DNA of 64,000 nt from positions 1 to 64,000 of the forward strand of contig NZ_JASHIU010000010.1 of the NCBI RefSeq assembly GCF_030733545.1. Direction: 5' to 3'. The translations under genes were made by a program, and so were the position numbers. Under the pieces are notes generated by a model. The model searched no databases, was not told where the DNA came from, and was given only the letters and a program-made list of their open reading frames with translations. Below, piece by piece: positions 13,736 to 22,064 of this stretch. Within the stretch, counting starts at the first letter, position 1. Each line of letters begins with the position of its first letter. This DNA is from Oceanicaulis sp. MMSF_3324 (GTDB lineage Bacteria; Pseudomonadota; Alphaproteobacteria; Caulobacterales; Maricaulaceae).

Positions 13736-13904
13736 AGGCGCAGCGCTCCATTGATGAGGGGCTGAAACTTTGCGCCCGCTATACCGGACATAGGGGGGCG
13801 GATGCAATCGGGAGCGGCGGATGCCCGACTTGTCACTGTCAAGATTGTAACGTGAATACGCGCCCAAGGCGTGTCAGGCTCTCTCAAAACTGGGGGAGAC
13901 GAAT

Positions 13905-15350
13905 ATGAACGCCTTGATCGCACTGGCGCTGGCCGCCACGCAGCAAACCGCCGTGCCGAGCACGGTTTCGGTCAGCCCCACCGGAGAAGACTGGAGCACG
14001 GTCACCCTCACGCTGGGCTTTGATGCGGAGGCGGGCGACAGCGTCGCCTTGCGCTTCCCCGAGCAATGGGGACCGGCGGAGAACCTCACAGGCCTGGTCA
14101 GCAATGTGCGCGTCAGCGGCCCGGACGGACCTCTGGCGTTCGAGCGGGCTGGCGCGTCGCTGTCTGTCACCGCCTTGCCCGCTGGGCCGATCAAGCTCCG
14201 GTATGACATCGCCCAGGACTATGACGGCGAGCCGCAATGGGGCGTGCAGCGCCTGCCCGGCATGCGGCCCGTCCTGCAGCCCGACTACGCCTTCTTTGCG
14301 GGTGGCGCGGTGCTGCCGGACTTTGAGGGCGCTTTGAATGAAGTCCGCGTCAGCCTGCCTGAGGGCGGCGCGTTCAACCGTCCTGTGGATGAGGCAGGCC
14401 AGAGCGCGCCCGTCTCCTATGCAGCTTTGACCAACGGCCTGTTCGCTTTTGGGGCGTTCCGGATGGAGACAACCGATGTGAATGGCCTCACACTGCGTTC
14501 CGCAATCCAGGGCGACTGGCCGCTGGATGACGCGACCCTGCATCAGGTAACGGCGGACACGCTGGGCCAGGCGGCAAGCCTGTTTGAAGACCCGGCGTTT
14601 GCGCAATACTTCGTCATGGTCACGCCACTGCCGGAGCTGCCGCAGGGTTCGGCAGTGATCGGGTCGGGCTTTGACGAGGCCTTCTTCCTGCTGGCCACGC
14701 CAAATGCCGATCCTGAAAACCTCATCCACACCATCACTCATGAAGTGCTGCACGAATGGATTCCGCGCCGGGCCGGTCAGACCGATGAGGCGACCGACCC
14801 CGCTCGCGCCTGGTTCACCGAAGGCTTCACCGAGTATTTCACCCAGCGCCTGCTTTTGCAGACCGGACGCATCACGCTTGGTGAGTTCGTGGCCAACATG
14901 GATGCGCTGTGGACCGCCTATATGATGTCGGACGTGAACACCCTGCCCGCCGAAGCGCTGAATGAGCGGCTGTTCGAGAGCGAACAGACCGAACGCCTGC
15001 CCTATCAGCGCGGCGCCTTGCTGGCGCTGCATTGGGACACGATCCTGAAGGCGAACGGTCGTGAAGGCCTGACCCGCGTGCTTGCCAATCTCATTGACCG
15101 CGCCGACGCGCTGGAAGCGGACGGGCACGCGCGCACCCTATCAGACGCAGCGCTTCACGCCGCCCTGCGCGACGCGCTCGGCGAACGGTTCGACGCCGAT
15201 TACCAGCGCTACATCGTGGAGGGCGGGCTGATTGATCTGCGCGCGCTGACGCTGCCGGAGTGCCTGGAAGCCGACGCCCACGCTCATTTGCGGATCAAGC
15301 CGGGTTCTGAGGCGCTTGAGGCGTGTGCAGCGGGGATTGTCGGGCAATAG
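13905..15350 (+). CDS. Secreted gluzincin metallopeptidase (M1/M61-like)
   Basis: The 481-residue precursor begins with a short signal peptide. Near residue 280 it has the zinc motif HEVLHEW (HExxH), and about 20 residues later WFTEGFTEYF, which supplies the third zinc ligand glutamate. This HExxH-N~20-E spacing defines the gluzincin clan. The N-terminal 250 residues are beta-rich, as in M61 glycyl aminopeptidases and M1-like periplasmic enzymes, and end in YAFFAGGAVLPDFEG-type sequence. No PDZ domain is apparent, so it is not a standard M61 protein. It probably trims peptides in the periplasm. GGGGGAG precedes the ATG. The next gene starts about 70 nt later. Confidence 0.78.
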   Translation: MNALIALALAATQQTAVPSTVSVSPTGEDWSTVTLTLGFDAEAGDSVALRFPEQWGPAENLTGLVSNVRVSGPDGPLAFERAGASLSVTALPAGPIKLRYDIAQDYDGEPQWGVQRLPGMRPVLQPDYAFFAGGAVLPDFEGALNEVRVSLPEGGAFNRPVDEAGQSAPVSYAALTNGLFAFGAFRMETTDVNGLTLRSAIQGDWPLDDATLHQVTADTLGQAASLFEDPAFAQYFVMVTPLPELPQGSAVIGSGFDEAFFLLATPNADPENLIHTITHEVLHEWIPRRAGQTDEATDPARAWFTEGFTEYFTQRLLLQTGRITLGEFVANMDALWTAYMMSDVNTLPAEALNERLFESEQTERLPYQRGALLALHWDTILKANGREGLTRVLANLIDRADALEADGHARTLSDAALHAALRDALGERFDADYQRYIVEGGLIDLRALTLPECLEADAHAHLRIKPGSEALEACAAGIVGQ

Positions 15351-15419
15351 GAACGCGCCAATCAGGGCATTCCCACCAGCCGAAAATGGCGTATGGTTTC
15401 TCCAATAGAGGGAAATCAC

Positions 15420-16175
15420 ATGAAACAGCTCATTCTTCCGGCCTTGCTTCTGGCCAGCCCGCTCCTTGCCGCCTGCGAGCCTGAAGCGCCGCGCACTGTG
15501 ACGGTGACTGCCGAGGGATGGGCGGTGGAACCTGCGCATTATGCAGTGGTCGAAGTTCACATCGGCGCACGCGCGGGGACACAGGCTGAGGCTCTGGAAC
15601 AAGCGCAAGCCCTGTTCACGACGCTGAACAGTGAATTGCCCCAATTAGAGGGCATGGAGAGCTTCATCCTGAGCACTCAAGATCTTGATATCCAGCAATA
15701 CTGCCCAGGGGCCCAGAACCGCATCGTCTACAGGGGAGCACCATGCGAGGCGGAGGGATATGTGGTGACTCAACGCATCACAATTACGATGTCCCCGGCT
15801 GATCTGGCCGGAAATATGGCGAGCCTTGCTAACGAGCTGGGCGCGGCAGATGCCAGTATTTACGACTTCCTGGCCGATGATGCTGAGAGTGTTGACCGCA
15901 GAGCGTTGCAAGATGCCTTGGCGAACGCCCAACACAGCGCCAATGCCTTGGCTGAGGCTTCCGGGCTAGAACTTGGGGAAATCATCTCAATTCAACCTGC
16001 ATATGGACATGTTGATGTACGTCCAAGGCGTGTTGATGAAGAACCGATCCTCGTAACAGCGCAGATGAGAGCGCCAGCTCAGGAATTGGATATCTCGCCT
16101 GCGGATATCAGGGCGGGTTCACAAATCACCGTAGTCTTCGAACTAGTCGATCCGGCCCCGGCCTCTAACGACTAA
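15420..16175 (+). CDS. SIMPL-domain (DUF541) lipoprotein
   Basis: The 251-residue protein has a lipobox LAAC at about residue 18 and then a divergent SIMPL domain. The N-terminal strand TVTVTAEGWAVEPAHYAVVE and the late helix RRALQDALANAQHSANALAE followed by GLELGEIISI match the family layout. SIMPL proteins are secreted or periplasmic and are of poorly known role, with oxidative-stress protection and envelope links proposed. The start at 15420 is set by GAGGG 6 nt upstream. The gene is clearly lower in GC than its neighbours (estimated by eye) and two more SIMPL-type genes occur at 19056 and 29942. Confidence 0.75.
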   Translation: MKQLILPALLLASPLLAACEPEAPRTVTVTAEGWAVEPAHYAVVEVHIGARAGTQAEALEQAQALFTTLNSELPQLEGMESFILSTQDLDIQQYCPGAQNRIVYRGAPCEAEGYVVTQRITITMSPADLAGNMASLANELGAADASIYDFLADDAESVDRRALQDALANAQHSANALAEASGLELGEIISIQPAYGHVDVRPRRVDEEPILVTAQMRAPAQELDISPADIRAGSQITVVFELVDPAPASND

Positions 16176-16178
16176 CCC

Positions 16179-16538
16179 CTACTCCGGCCGCTCCACATTC
16201 TCGCAGGCGTATTCGGCGATATGGCCGGAGATGGCGTTCGGGTCGATGGGCTCGAAATGGTAATTGCGGTGGTCCCGGTTCATCTCGTCCACCGTATGGC
16301 CCTGCCCCAGATAGCGCACGAGGCCTTGGCGGCAGTTGATCTCGCGCTGCACGAAGGTCTCCCCGCGACGGCCCACGCGGCGGGTGACGATCTCGAGATT
16401 GCCGCCGCGGATCGGCACCAGCATCAGCACGTCATAGCGCGCCGCCGGATCATTGGGCACATCGATGACGGGAAACCGCTGGCCCTGCGCGCTGACGGCG
16501 AGGCTGGCGGAGAGAGCGAGAGCTGTGAACAAAGGCAT
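16179..16538 (-). CDS. Small secreted protein, possibly surface-adhesin E-like
   Basis: The 119-residue precursor has a signal peptide (MPLFTALALSASLAVSAQG). The mature part carries two cysteines about 45 residues apart (INCRQ and YACENVE) and ends HIAEYACENVERPE. The layout, a strand-rich domain with a late cysteine just before the C-terminus, resembles Haemophilus surface-adhesin E-like proteins, but the match is weak. The start was placed at 16538 because GGAGG lies 6 nt upstream; a longer frame to 16694 lacks a signal. It faces the SIMPL gene tail-to-tail with 3 nt between. No function is claimed. Confidence 0.65.
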   Translation of the reverse strand: MPLFTALALSASLAVSAQGQRFPVIDVPNDPAARYDVLMLVPIRGGNLEIVTRRVGRRGETFVQREINCRQGLVRYLGQGHTVDEMNRDHRNYHFEPIDPNAISGHIAEYACENVERPE

Positions 16539-16685
16539 GAGCGCCTCCGGCAAATCCTGAGATGCGGACTTCGCCAGTCTGGGCGCGAAGTGCTTAAGAT
16601 CGGTTACGACACGGCGCCAGACATTGTCCCTCGCCCCCTCACCCATTAGCTTCGCGCCCGACAGAACAAGAGAAGGGGAGTTCTC

Positions 16686-18941
16686 ATGCGCCACGCCCTG
16701 TCCACCTGCGTGTGCCTGCTGGCCTTGACCGCCTGCGCCACCACTTCGGGGAGCTCCGTCCCCGCCCAGCCCGAACCCGCTGACAGCGCCGCATTGAGCA
16801 TTGATGATGTGTTCGGCTCGGTCAGCCTGTCCGGCGCCACCCCGCGCGGCCTGCGCTTTTCGCCCGATGGCGAGCGCGTGACCTTCCTGCGCCCCAAGGC
16901 GGACGACCGCACGGTCACCGATCTGTGGGCGATGGATCTCAGCGATGGCCGGACCTACATGCTGGTGGATTCCGCCGTGCTGGCGCCCGATGAGCGCGAG
17001 CTCTCCGAAGCGGAAATCCAGTATCGCGAGCGCGCCCGCATCTCCACCTCAGGGGTGGTCAGCTATGACTGGGACGAGACGGGCGAAGCCATCCTCGTGC
17101 CGCTCGACGGCGATGTCTTCTATGTGGATGTGAACACCGGCGAAGCCGAGCGGCTGATGCAGACCGAAGCGTTCGAGACCGACGCCCGCGTCAGCCCGGA
17201 CGGCGCCTATGTGAGCTTCATCCGTGACCAGAATCTCTGGGTCCACAATCTGGACACCGGCGAGGAGCGCGCCCTGACCAATGAAGGCGGCGGCGCGATC
17301 AGCTGGGGCGTGGCCGAATTCGTCGCCCAGGAAGAAATGCAGCGCTATACCGGCTATTGGTGGAGCCCGGATGGCCGCTATGTCGCCGCCGCGCGTATTG
17401 ACGAGACGCCGGTGGAAATCGTGCCCCGCTTCGGCATCAACGCCGAGGGCGTCACCGTGACCGAGCAACGCTATCCCCGCGCCGGCACGGACAATGTGCT
17501 GATCGAACTTCACGTCATCGATGTGGCGACCGGAGAACGCACCCAGGTCGATCTGGGCTCGGAAACCGACATCTATCTGGCGCGCGTGAACTGGAGCCAG
17601 GACAGCGGCACGCTCTACGCCCAGCGCCAGAACCGCGCCCAGACCGTGCTGGATATCCTGGCCGCGAACCCGCAGACCGGCGCGACCGATATCGTGCTGA
17701 CCGAACAGTCAGGCGCCTGGATCAACCTCACCAACGACTTCACCGCGCTGGAGGATGGCGGCTTTCTGTGGACCTCCGAACGCACCGGCTTCCGCCATGT
17801 CTATCATGTAAGTGCGCAGGGCGAGGCCCGCGCGCTGACCTCCGGCGAGTGGGTGGTTGATGATCTGGCCGGTCTGTCTGAAGACGGCGAAACGGTCTAT
17901 TTCGAAGGCTGGGTGACAAGCCCGCTGGAGCGCCATCTTTACGCTGTGCCGTTTGAAGGCGGCGAGCCGGTGCAAATCACCGAAGGCGAAGGCCGCTGGA
18001 GCGCAAGCCTGGGCCAGGGTGGTGACGGCTTTATCGGGACCTATTCCGACCCGACGACGCCGGCGCAAACCGCACTTTACGACATTTCGGGCGAGCGCGT
18101 GGCCTGGATCGAGGAAAACGCGATCGACGATGATCACCCCTATGCGCCCTTCCTGGCGAGCCATCTCGTGCCCGAATTCGGCACGATCATGGCCGATGAC
18201 GGGGAGACCGAGCTCTACTGGTCCATGCTCAAGCCGGACCATTGCTCGGCGGCCAATCCCTGCCCCGCCATCGTGCAGGTCTATGGCGGTCCGCACGTGC
18301 AGACTGTTTCCAAGGGCTGGGTCGGCGCCCGCGACCAGCTGTTCGCCGACCAGGGCTATATCCTGTTCAAGCTCGACAATCGCGGCAGCTGGAACCGGGG
18401 CCATGCCTTTGAAGCCGAGCTGCATGACCGCATGGGCACGGTCGAGGTACGCGACCAGCTGACAGGTCTCGACTATCTCGAAAGCCTCGATTTCGTGGAC
18501 AATGACCGCATCGGTCTGTGGGGCTGGTCCTATGGCGGCTACATGACGCTGATGACCACGCTGCAGGCGCCGGGCCGGTTCGACGCCGCGGTGTCGGGTG
18601 CACCGGTGACCGACTGGTCGCTGTACGACACCCATTACACCGAACGGTATATGGACACCCCGCAAGCCAACGAGGACGGCTATTTCGAGGGTTCGGCCTT
18701 TGCTCATCTCGACGGTTATGAAACCCCGACCCTGATGATCCACGGCATGGCCGATGACAATGTCACCTTCGACCATTCCACCCGGCTCTATTCCGAGCTG
18801 CAGGAACGCGGCGAGCTGTTCGAGATGATGACCTATCCCGGTCAGCGTCACGGCGTGCGCCCGCCCGCCCTGCAACGCCATCTGTGGACCACGATTTACG
18901 ACTTCTTCGGTCGCGAACTGGCCGAGGATGACGAAGAGTAG
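16686..18941 (+). CDS. Dipeptidyl peptidase IV-type S9 serine peptidase (lipoprotein)
   Basis: This 751-residue precursor has a lipobox LTAC near residue 18, so it is likely anchored on the periplasmic side. Residues about 40-480 form the DPP IV beta-propeller, including the substrate-binding EEMQRYTGYWWSPDG glutamate motif. The C-terminal alpha/beta hydrolase has the nucleophile elbow GWSYGG (Ser615), the acid in GMADDN (Asp690/691) and the catalytic His in PGQRHG (His722). It removes X-Pro or X-Ala dipeptides. AAGGGGAG precedes the ATG, and a strong terminator ends the unit. The arrangement suits nutrient scavenging from peptides, together with the other secreted peptidases here. Confidence 0.94.
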   Translation: MRHALSTCVCLLALTACATTSGSSVPAQPEPADSAALSIDDVFGSVSLSGATPRGLRFSPDGERVTFLRPKADDRTVTDLWAMDLSDGRTYMLVDSAVLAPDERELSEAEIQYRERARISTSGVVSYDWDETGEAILVPLDGDVFYVDVNTGEAERLMQTEAFETDARVSPDGAYVSFIRDQNLWVHNLDTGEERALTNEGGGAISWGVAEFVAQEEMQRYTGYWWSPDGRYVAAARIDETPVEIVPRFGINAEGVTVTEQRYPRAGTDNVLIELHVIDVATGERTQVDLGSETDIYLARVNWSQDSGTLYAQRQNRAQTVLDILAANPQTGATDIVLTEQSGAWINLTNDFTALEDGGFLWTSERTGFRHVYHVSAQGEARALTSGEWVVDDLAGLSEDGETVYFEGWVTSPLERHLYAVPFEGGEPVQITEGEGRWSASLGQGGDGFIGTYSDPTTPAQTALYDISGERVAWIEENAIDDDHPYAPFLASHLVPEFGTIMADDGETELYWSMLKPDHCSAANPCPAIVQVYGGPHVQTVSKGWVGARDQLFADQGYILFKLDNRGSWNRGHAFEAELHDRMGTVEVRDQLTGLDYLESLDFVDNDRIGLWGWSYGGYMTLMTTLQAPGRFDAAVSGAPVTDWSLYDTHYTERYMDTPQANEDGYFEGSAFAHLDGYETPTLMIHGMADDNVTFDHSTRLYSELQERGELFEMMTYPGQRHGVRPPALQRHLWTTIYDFFGRELAEDDEE

Positions 18942-18963
18942 GTCTTCCGTCAGACGAAACGCG

Positions 18964-18995
18964 AAAACCCCGGAGCGGCGCTCCGGGGTTTTTGT
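18964..18995 (+). terminator. Rho-independent terminator after the DPP IV gene
   Basis: A perfect 14-bp stem (AAAACCCCGGAGCG / CGCTCCGGGGTTTT) with a one-base loop centre is followed by TTTTTG. It lies 22 nt after the stop codon. Confidence 0.88.
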
Positions 18996-19022
18996 TTTGC
19001 GCGAGCGCGGGCCGCTTCTAGA

Positions 19023-19034
19023 GTGTGCGCACAC
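19023..19034. promoter_or_regulatory. GTGT-N4-ACAC palindrome before SIMPL-like gene
   Basis: GTGTGCGCACAC is a perfect 12-bp palindrome 21 nt before the start at 19056. It has the same GTGT-N4-ACAC form as the paired sites at 36932 and 36954, so it could be another target of the same factor. One such site is expected by chance in a window this size. Confidence 0.25.
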
Positions 19035-19055
19035 ACGCAGGAGGGGATGTGGGAT

Positions 19056-19748
19056 ATGATCAAGACTTTAGGACTATCGCTTCTAGCAGGCTGCGCAATT
19101 TGGGCTACACCCGCACTCGCTCAATCGGCAGCTTCGACATCATCGCTTGAAATCAAAGTCAGAGGAAATGCTTTCGTAGGGCAAGCGGCTCAGTCCGGAA
19201 CGCTATATGTCAACGGAATGATTGACGCCGATTTTGACTGGGATGCGTTTGAGTCTGAGCTGATGGAACAGACTGGAGTGTCAGGAACCGAGAACTCAGA
19301 GCAGAACAGTGGGTGGGTTCTGTACCCACCCGTTAGCAGTCCTGATTCCGCTCCTGAGCGTACTCCTATTGTGCGTTTCTTTGAAGGCTCAGCCGCAGAA
19401 GCCCAGGCAGCATACGAATACATCACCAATTCAGATCTGGAGATCTACGCTTATGTAAATATGAGTATGGACCCGACACCAGACACTGAAAGACGTGCGG
19501 TTGAAGGGGCGACCGCCGACGCTCGGGAACAGGCGGAACTGGTCGCCTTGTCAACCGGATGCCATCTGGATCGCCTGACTTCTGTTGAACTGCTCAGGCT
19601 AGAAACTGATGGCAGTGCGGACAATCATACTCTTAGCCTGGTAAGCCAAGACTATGCGGCACAAAGATCATCTCGACCAAACGACTCCGTCCCGGAAGCT
19701 TCGTTAGAAGCGAGCGTTTCCGCAACCTTCAACGCCCAATGCCCGTAG
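19056..19748 (+). CDS. Secreted divergent SIMPL-like protein
   Basis: The 230-residue precursor has a clear signal peptide ending ALAQS. The C-terminal half has the SIMPL helix pattern: RRAVEGATADAREQAELVAL, then TGCHLDRLTSVELL, and a final strand LEASVSATFNAQ. The usual N-terminal strand is replaced by LEIKVRGNAFVGQAAQSG, and the region of about 55-115 is acidic and unassigned. GGAGGGG stands about 10 nt before the ATG. GC content is well below the surroundings (by eye). It is a single-gene unit between a terminator and an intergenic repeat. The SIMPL assignment is tentative and no function is claimed. Confidence 0.6.
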   Translation: MIKTLGLSLLAGCAIWATPALAQSAASTSSLEIKVRGNAFVGQAAQSGTLYVNGMIDADFDWDAFESELMEQTGVSGTENSEQNSGWVLYPPVSSPDSAPERTPIVRFFEGSAAEAQAAYEYITNSDLEIYAYVNMSMDPTPDTERRAVEGATADAREQAELVALSTGCHLDRLTSVELLRLETDGSADNHTLSLVSQDYAAQRSSRPNDSVPEASLEASVSATFNAQCP

Positions 19749-19794
19749 GCAATACGCATAGAGTCGGTCGCCGAAGTTCACTTCATTCCCCCCC

Positions 19795-19897
19795 CTGTCA
19801 TCCCGGACGCCGTAGGCGATCCGGGATCTGGCGGAACCACTCTGTTCTGATCACAGAAACGAAGCCAGTAGATCCCGGCTCAGGGCCGGGATGACAG
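19795..19897. repeat. 103-bp inverted-repeat intergenic element
   Basis: The ends are perfect 12-bp inverted repeats (CTGTCATCCCGG ... CCGGGATGACAG). Inside, each end folds on its own: ATCCCGGA/TCCGGGAT at 19800-19827 and ATCCCGGC/GCCGGGAT at 19872-19892. Sequences of this ATCCCGG...CCGGGATGACA type are common dispersed, non-autonomous repeats in alphaproteobacterial genomes. There is no coding capacity. Confidence 0.75.
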
Positions 19898-19922
19898 CGT
19901 GTTGTATGGCAGGGACAGTCTG

Positions 19923-19995
19923 GGCCTCCGGATCAAGTCCGAAGGCCGAGAGGTTATGCTCAACATCTCGGTCCTCGGGCTTGACCCGGGGCCCC
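19923..19995. repeat. Second intergenic hairpin cluster
   Basis: Three hairpins lie end to end: GGCCTCCGGA/TCCGAAGGCC with a 5-nt loop, CCGAGA/TCTCGG, and CCTCGGG/CCCGGGG around CTTGA. They continue from the adjacent 103-bp element and probably belong to another family of dispersed repeat. The block ends 18 nt before the isomerase stop codon and might also serve as its transcription end. Confidence 0.55.
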
Positions 19996-20012
19996 ATGGG
20001 AGAACCTTCCCC

Positions 20013-20594
20013 CTACCCCGCCTTCTCTTCGAGCCAGAGATCGAAGCGGTCCTGACCCCAATACTTGTCGCGTCCGTCCACCAGGAAGGGCACGCCGAAC
20101 ACGCCGTCGGCCTCGATCAGGGCGCGCTGGTCCTTGATGGTCTGGGCCAGGGATGTGTCCGCGCCGATGGCGCGCGCGTCAAAACCGTCCCAGCCCGCCG
20201 CCTTGGCCGCGCCAGCGAGAACGCCGGGCTCTGAAATATTCTTGCCCTCGCCCCAGCGCGCATCCGAGACCGCGATCGCGAAATCGAGCCCCTGGCCCGC
20301 ATTCTGTGCGGCGATGAAGCTGAGATTGGCGAGGCGGTAGTCGGGATCGAACGGGTCGGGCAGCGCCAGCGGCAAGCCCATGCGCACGGTCATGCGGAAC
20401 ACGTCCTGCTGATAATAGGCGAGCTTGTACTTGTTCGTGGTCGGATCATAGAACGCCGCGTCATCGGGCGGCCCCGTGAAGATGACCAGCTCGCCGTCAA
20501 ACCCCGCCTTGGCCAGCTTGTGCAGGCCCAGACGCGAGTAAGGGCTGCGGAAGGCGAAATAGCATCGCGGCGTCGAGGCGGTCGTGTCATTCAT
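20013..20594 (-). CDS. DsbA-family 2-hydroxychromene-2-carboxylate isomerase-like protein
   Basis: The 193-residue protein has a thioredoxin/DsbA-type fold of the kappa-GST class. YFAFRSPYSRLGL replaces the CxxC with a serine-containing active site, as in HCCA isomerases. The C-terminal thioredoxin part contains the cis-proline segment GVFGVPFLV, followed by WGQDRFDLWLEEK. Members isomerise 2-hydroxychromene-2-carboxylate in naphthalene breakdown with glutathione, but most genomic homologues have unknown substrates, and no aromatic pathway is seen here. The start MNDTTASTPRCYFAFR is preferred; a longer frame to 20648 lacks family residues. Confidence 0.85.
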   Translation of the reverse strand: MNDTTASTPRCYFAFRSPYSRLGLHKLAKAGFDGELVIFTGPPDDAAFYDPTTNKYKLAYYQQDVFRMTVRMGLPLALPDPFDPDYRLANLSFIAAQNAGQGLDFAIAVSDARWGEGKNISEPGVLAGAAKAAGWDGFDARAIGADTSLAQTIKDQRALIEADGVFGVPFLVDGRDKYWGQDRFDLWLEEKAG

Positions 20595-20659
20595 GTCGCA
20601 AAATCCCGGGCGCTTGGAGAAATTGATGGTGTGCAGCTTAACAGGCACGCCTCCGAGCG

Positions 20660-20675
20660 CTAACGTTCTGTTAAC
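20660..20675. promoter_or_regulatory. CtrA-like site upstream of the proteasome-like gene
   Basis: CTAA-N7-TTAAC differs by one base from the CtrA consensus TTAA-N7-TTAAC. It lies 112 nt before the start at 20788, in the region shared with the leftward isomerase gene. A single near-match is weak evidence. Confidence 0.35.
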
Positions 20676-20787
20676 AGCATCGCGTATGGCCGCCAGTCAA
20701 AAATGAATGACTGCGATGCAGGTCGAGGGGGCCTGAGGCGGTTTGGGTTAAAGGCGCGCGCGTCAGAACCGAGGGGGATGGGCGGCG

Positions 20788-22026
20788 ATGACATCGGAAG
20801 TCATGATCATGAACCGGCAGGCCGTCGTGCTGGCCGCCGATAGCGCTGTCACCTATGGCGGCGGGCCGGGCTCGGTCGTCACGCTGGAAGCGGAGAAAAT
20901 CCTCCAGCTCGGCCCCAACATGGCGCTGATGGTGTATTCCCGCGGGGATGTGCTGGGCCGGTCCTGGTCGCACATCGCCCACGCTTTCAAGCGCGATCAT
21001 GGCGAGCTCGACTTTGACAGCGTGCAGGCGTGCGCGGACGCCTTCTTCGCCTTCATCGACAACAATCGCCAGCTCTTCCCCGAAAAGGAGGAGCGTGAGG
21101 AGCTCGAAGACCTGATGCGGGCGGCGATGCTGACCGTGCTCAACCATGCGCGCAATCTGCGCACCCATGCGCCGAACCAGTACGACACCGACGCCGCCGC
21201 GTTTGAAGGCGCGCTGGATCTGTACCGGGCGCATCTTCTGCAGGATGAGAACGGGGCGGAACGCGCCAGCCTCGACGTGTTTTCAGATCTTGATCGCGAT
21301 CGGTTCTATGACCGCTATGCCGGCATGCTGGACGCGCTGATCGGCGAAGCGCTCGGCGAATTCGGGCTGCAGGACGCCATTCGCAACAAGCTCTTTGACT
21401 TCGCCTACATGATCATCACCAAGCCGGCCTTCCTCGAGCCCTATGCCGGGCTGGTCTTCGCCGGCTTTGGCGAAAGCGATGTCTTCCCGGTCTATTGCCA
21501 TTACTACACCTCGATCATGGTGGACGGCGTCATCAAGCGCGCCCATGACGAAACGACCCAGGTGGGGGTCGAGAACGGCCCGAACGCCTATCTGCGCACC
21601 TTCGCCCAGGCGGAAATGACCCACGCCTTCCTGCGCGGCGTGCATCCGTACATGTTCGATGTGATGGCCTCCATGAACATGGTCACAAACGAGGCCGCCA
21701 GCGAAATCGCCCTGCGCAAGGCGGGGCTCGATGACGCGACCGTCAACCGCGTGATGGGCGAGATGCGTGATTCTGAATTGCTCTCCCTGTCGGCGGAATA
21801 CATCCACACCGCGCGCACCATCTCGCAGGAAGAATTTATCGACCCGTTCATTGCGGTGGTGGCCGCCTCGGGTAAAAAACAAATGGGTGAGACCGCCAAG
21901 GCCCTGGTGGAGCTCAACATTCTCAAAAGCGATTTGCACCAGACCCAGACCGGCGTGGGCGGCGAAGTCGACGTCGCAATGATCTCGCGCACGGGCGGGT
22001 TTGAGTGGTATGCTAAAAAATCGTAA
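20788..22026 (+). CDS. Proteasome/HslV-like N-terminal-nucleophile hydrolase (uncharacterised)
   Basis: I do not recognise a named family for this 412-residue protein, but its N-terminus is that of a proteasome beta subunit. After the initiator Met comes Thr, then SEVMIMNRQAVVLAADSAVT. With this Thr as residue 1, the key aspartate falls at 17, exactly as in proteasomes and HslV, and a lysine in AEKILQLG falls at 36 (33 in proteasomes, with a 3-residue longer loop). A strand FAGFGESDVFPVYCHYY near residue 225 fits the second sheet. The remaining 150 residues are helical and not found in HslV. GAGGGGG lies about 10 nt before the ATG. The 146-residue gene after it starts 38 nt later. Threonine peptidase activity is inference; the motif is what is seen. 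Confidence 0.72.
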   Translation: MTSEVMIMNRQAVVLAADSAVTYGGGPGSVVTLEAEKILQLGPNMALMVYSRGDVLGRSWSHIAHAFKRDHGELDFDSVQACADAFFAFIDNNRQLFPEKEEREELEDLMRAAMLTVLNHARNLRTHAPNQYDTDAAAFEGALDLYRAHLLQDENGAERASLDVFSDLDRDRFYDRYAGMLDALIGEALGEFGLQDAIRNKLFDFAYMIITKPAFLEPYAGLVFAGFGESDVFPVYCHYYTSIMVDGVIKRAHDETTQVGVENGPNAYLRTFAQAEMTHAFLRGVHPYMFDVMASMNMVTNEAASEIALRKAGLDDATVNRVMGEMRDSELLSLSAEYIHTARTISQEEFIDPFIAVVAASGKKQMGETAKALVELNILKSDLHQTQTGVGGEVDVAMISRTGGFEWYAKKS

Positions 22027-22064
22027 ACTGCCCTCGGCCCTCACACGTCCAACAGGAGGCGATG

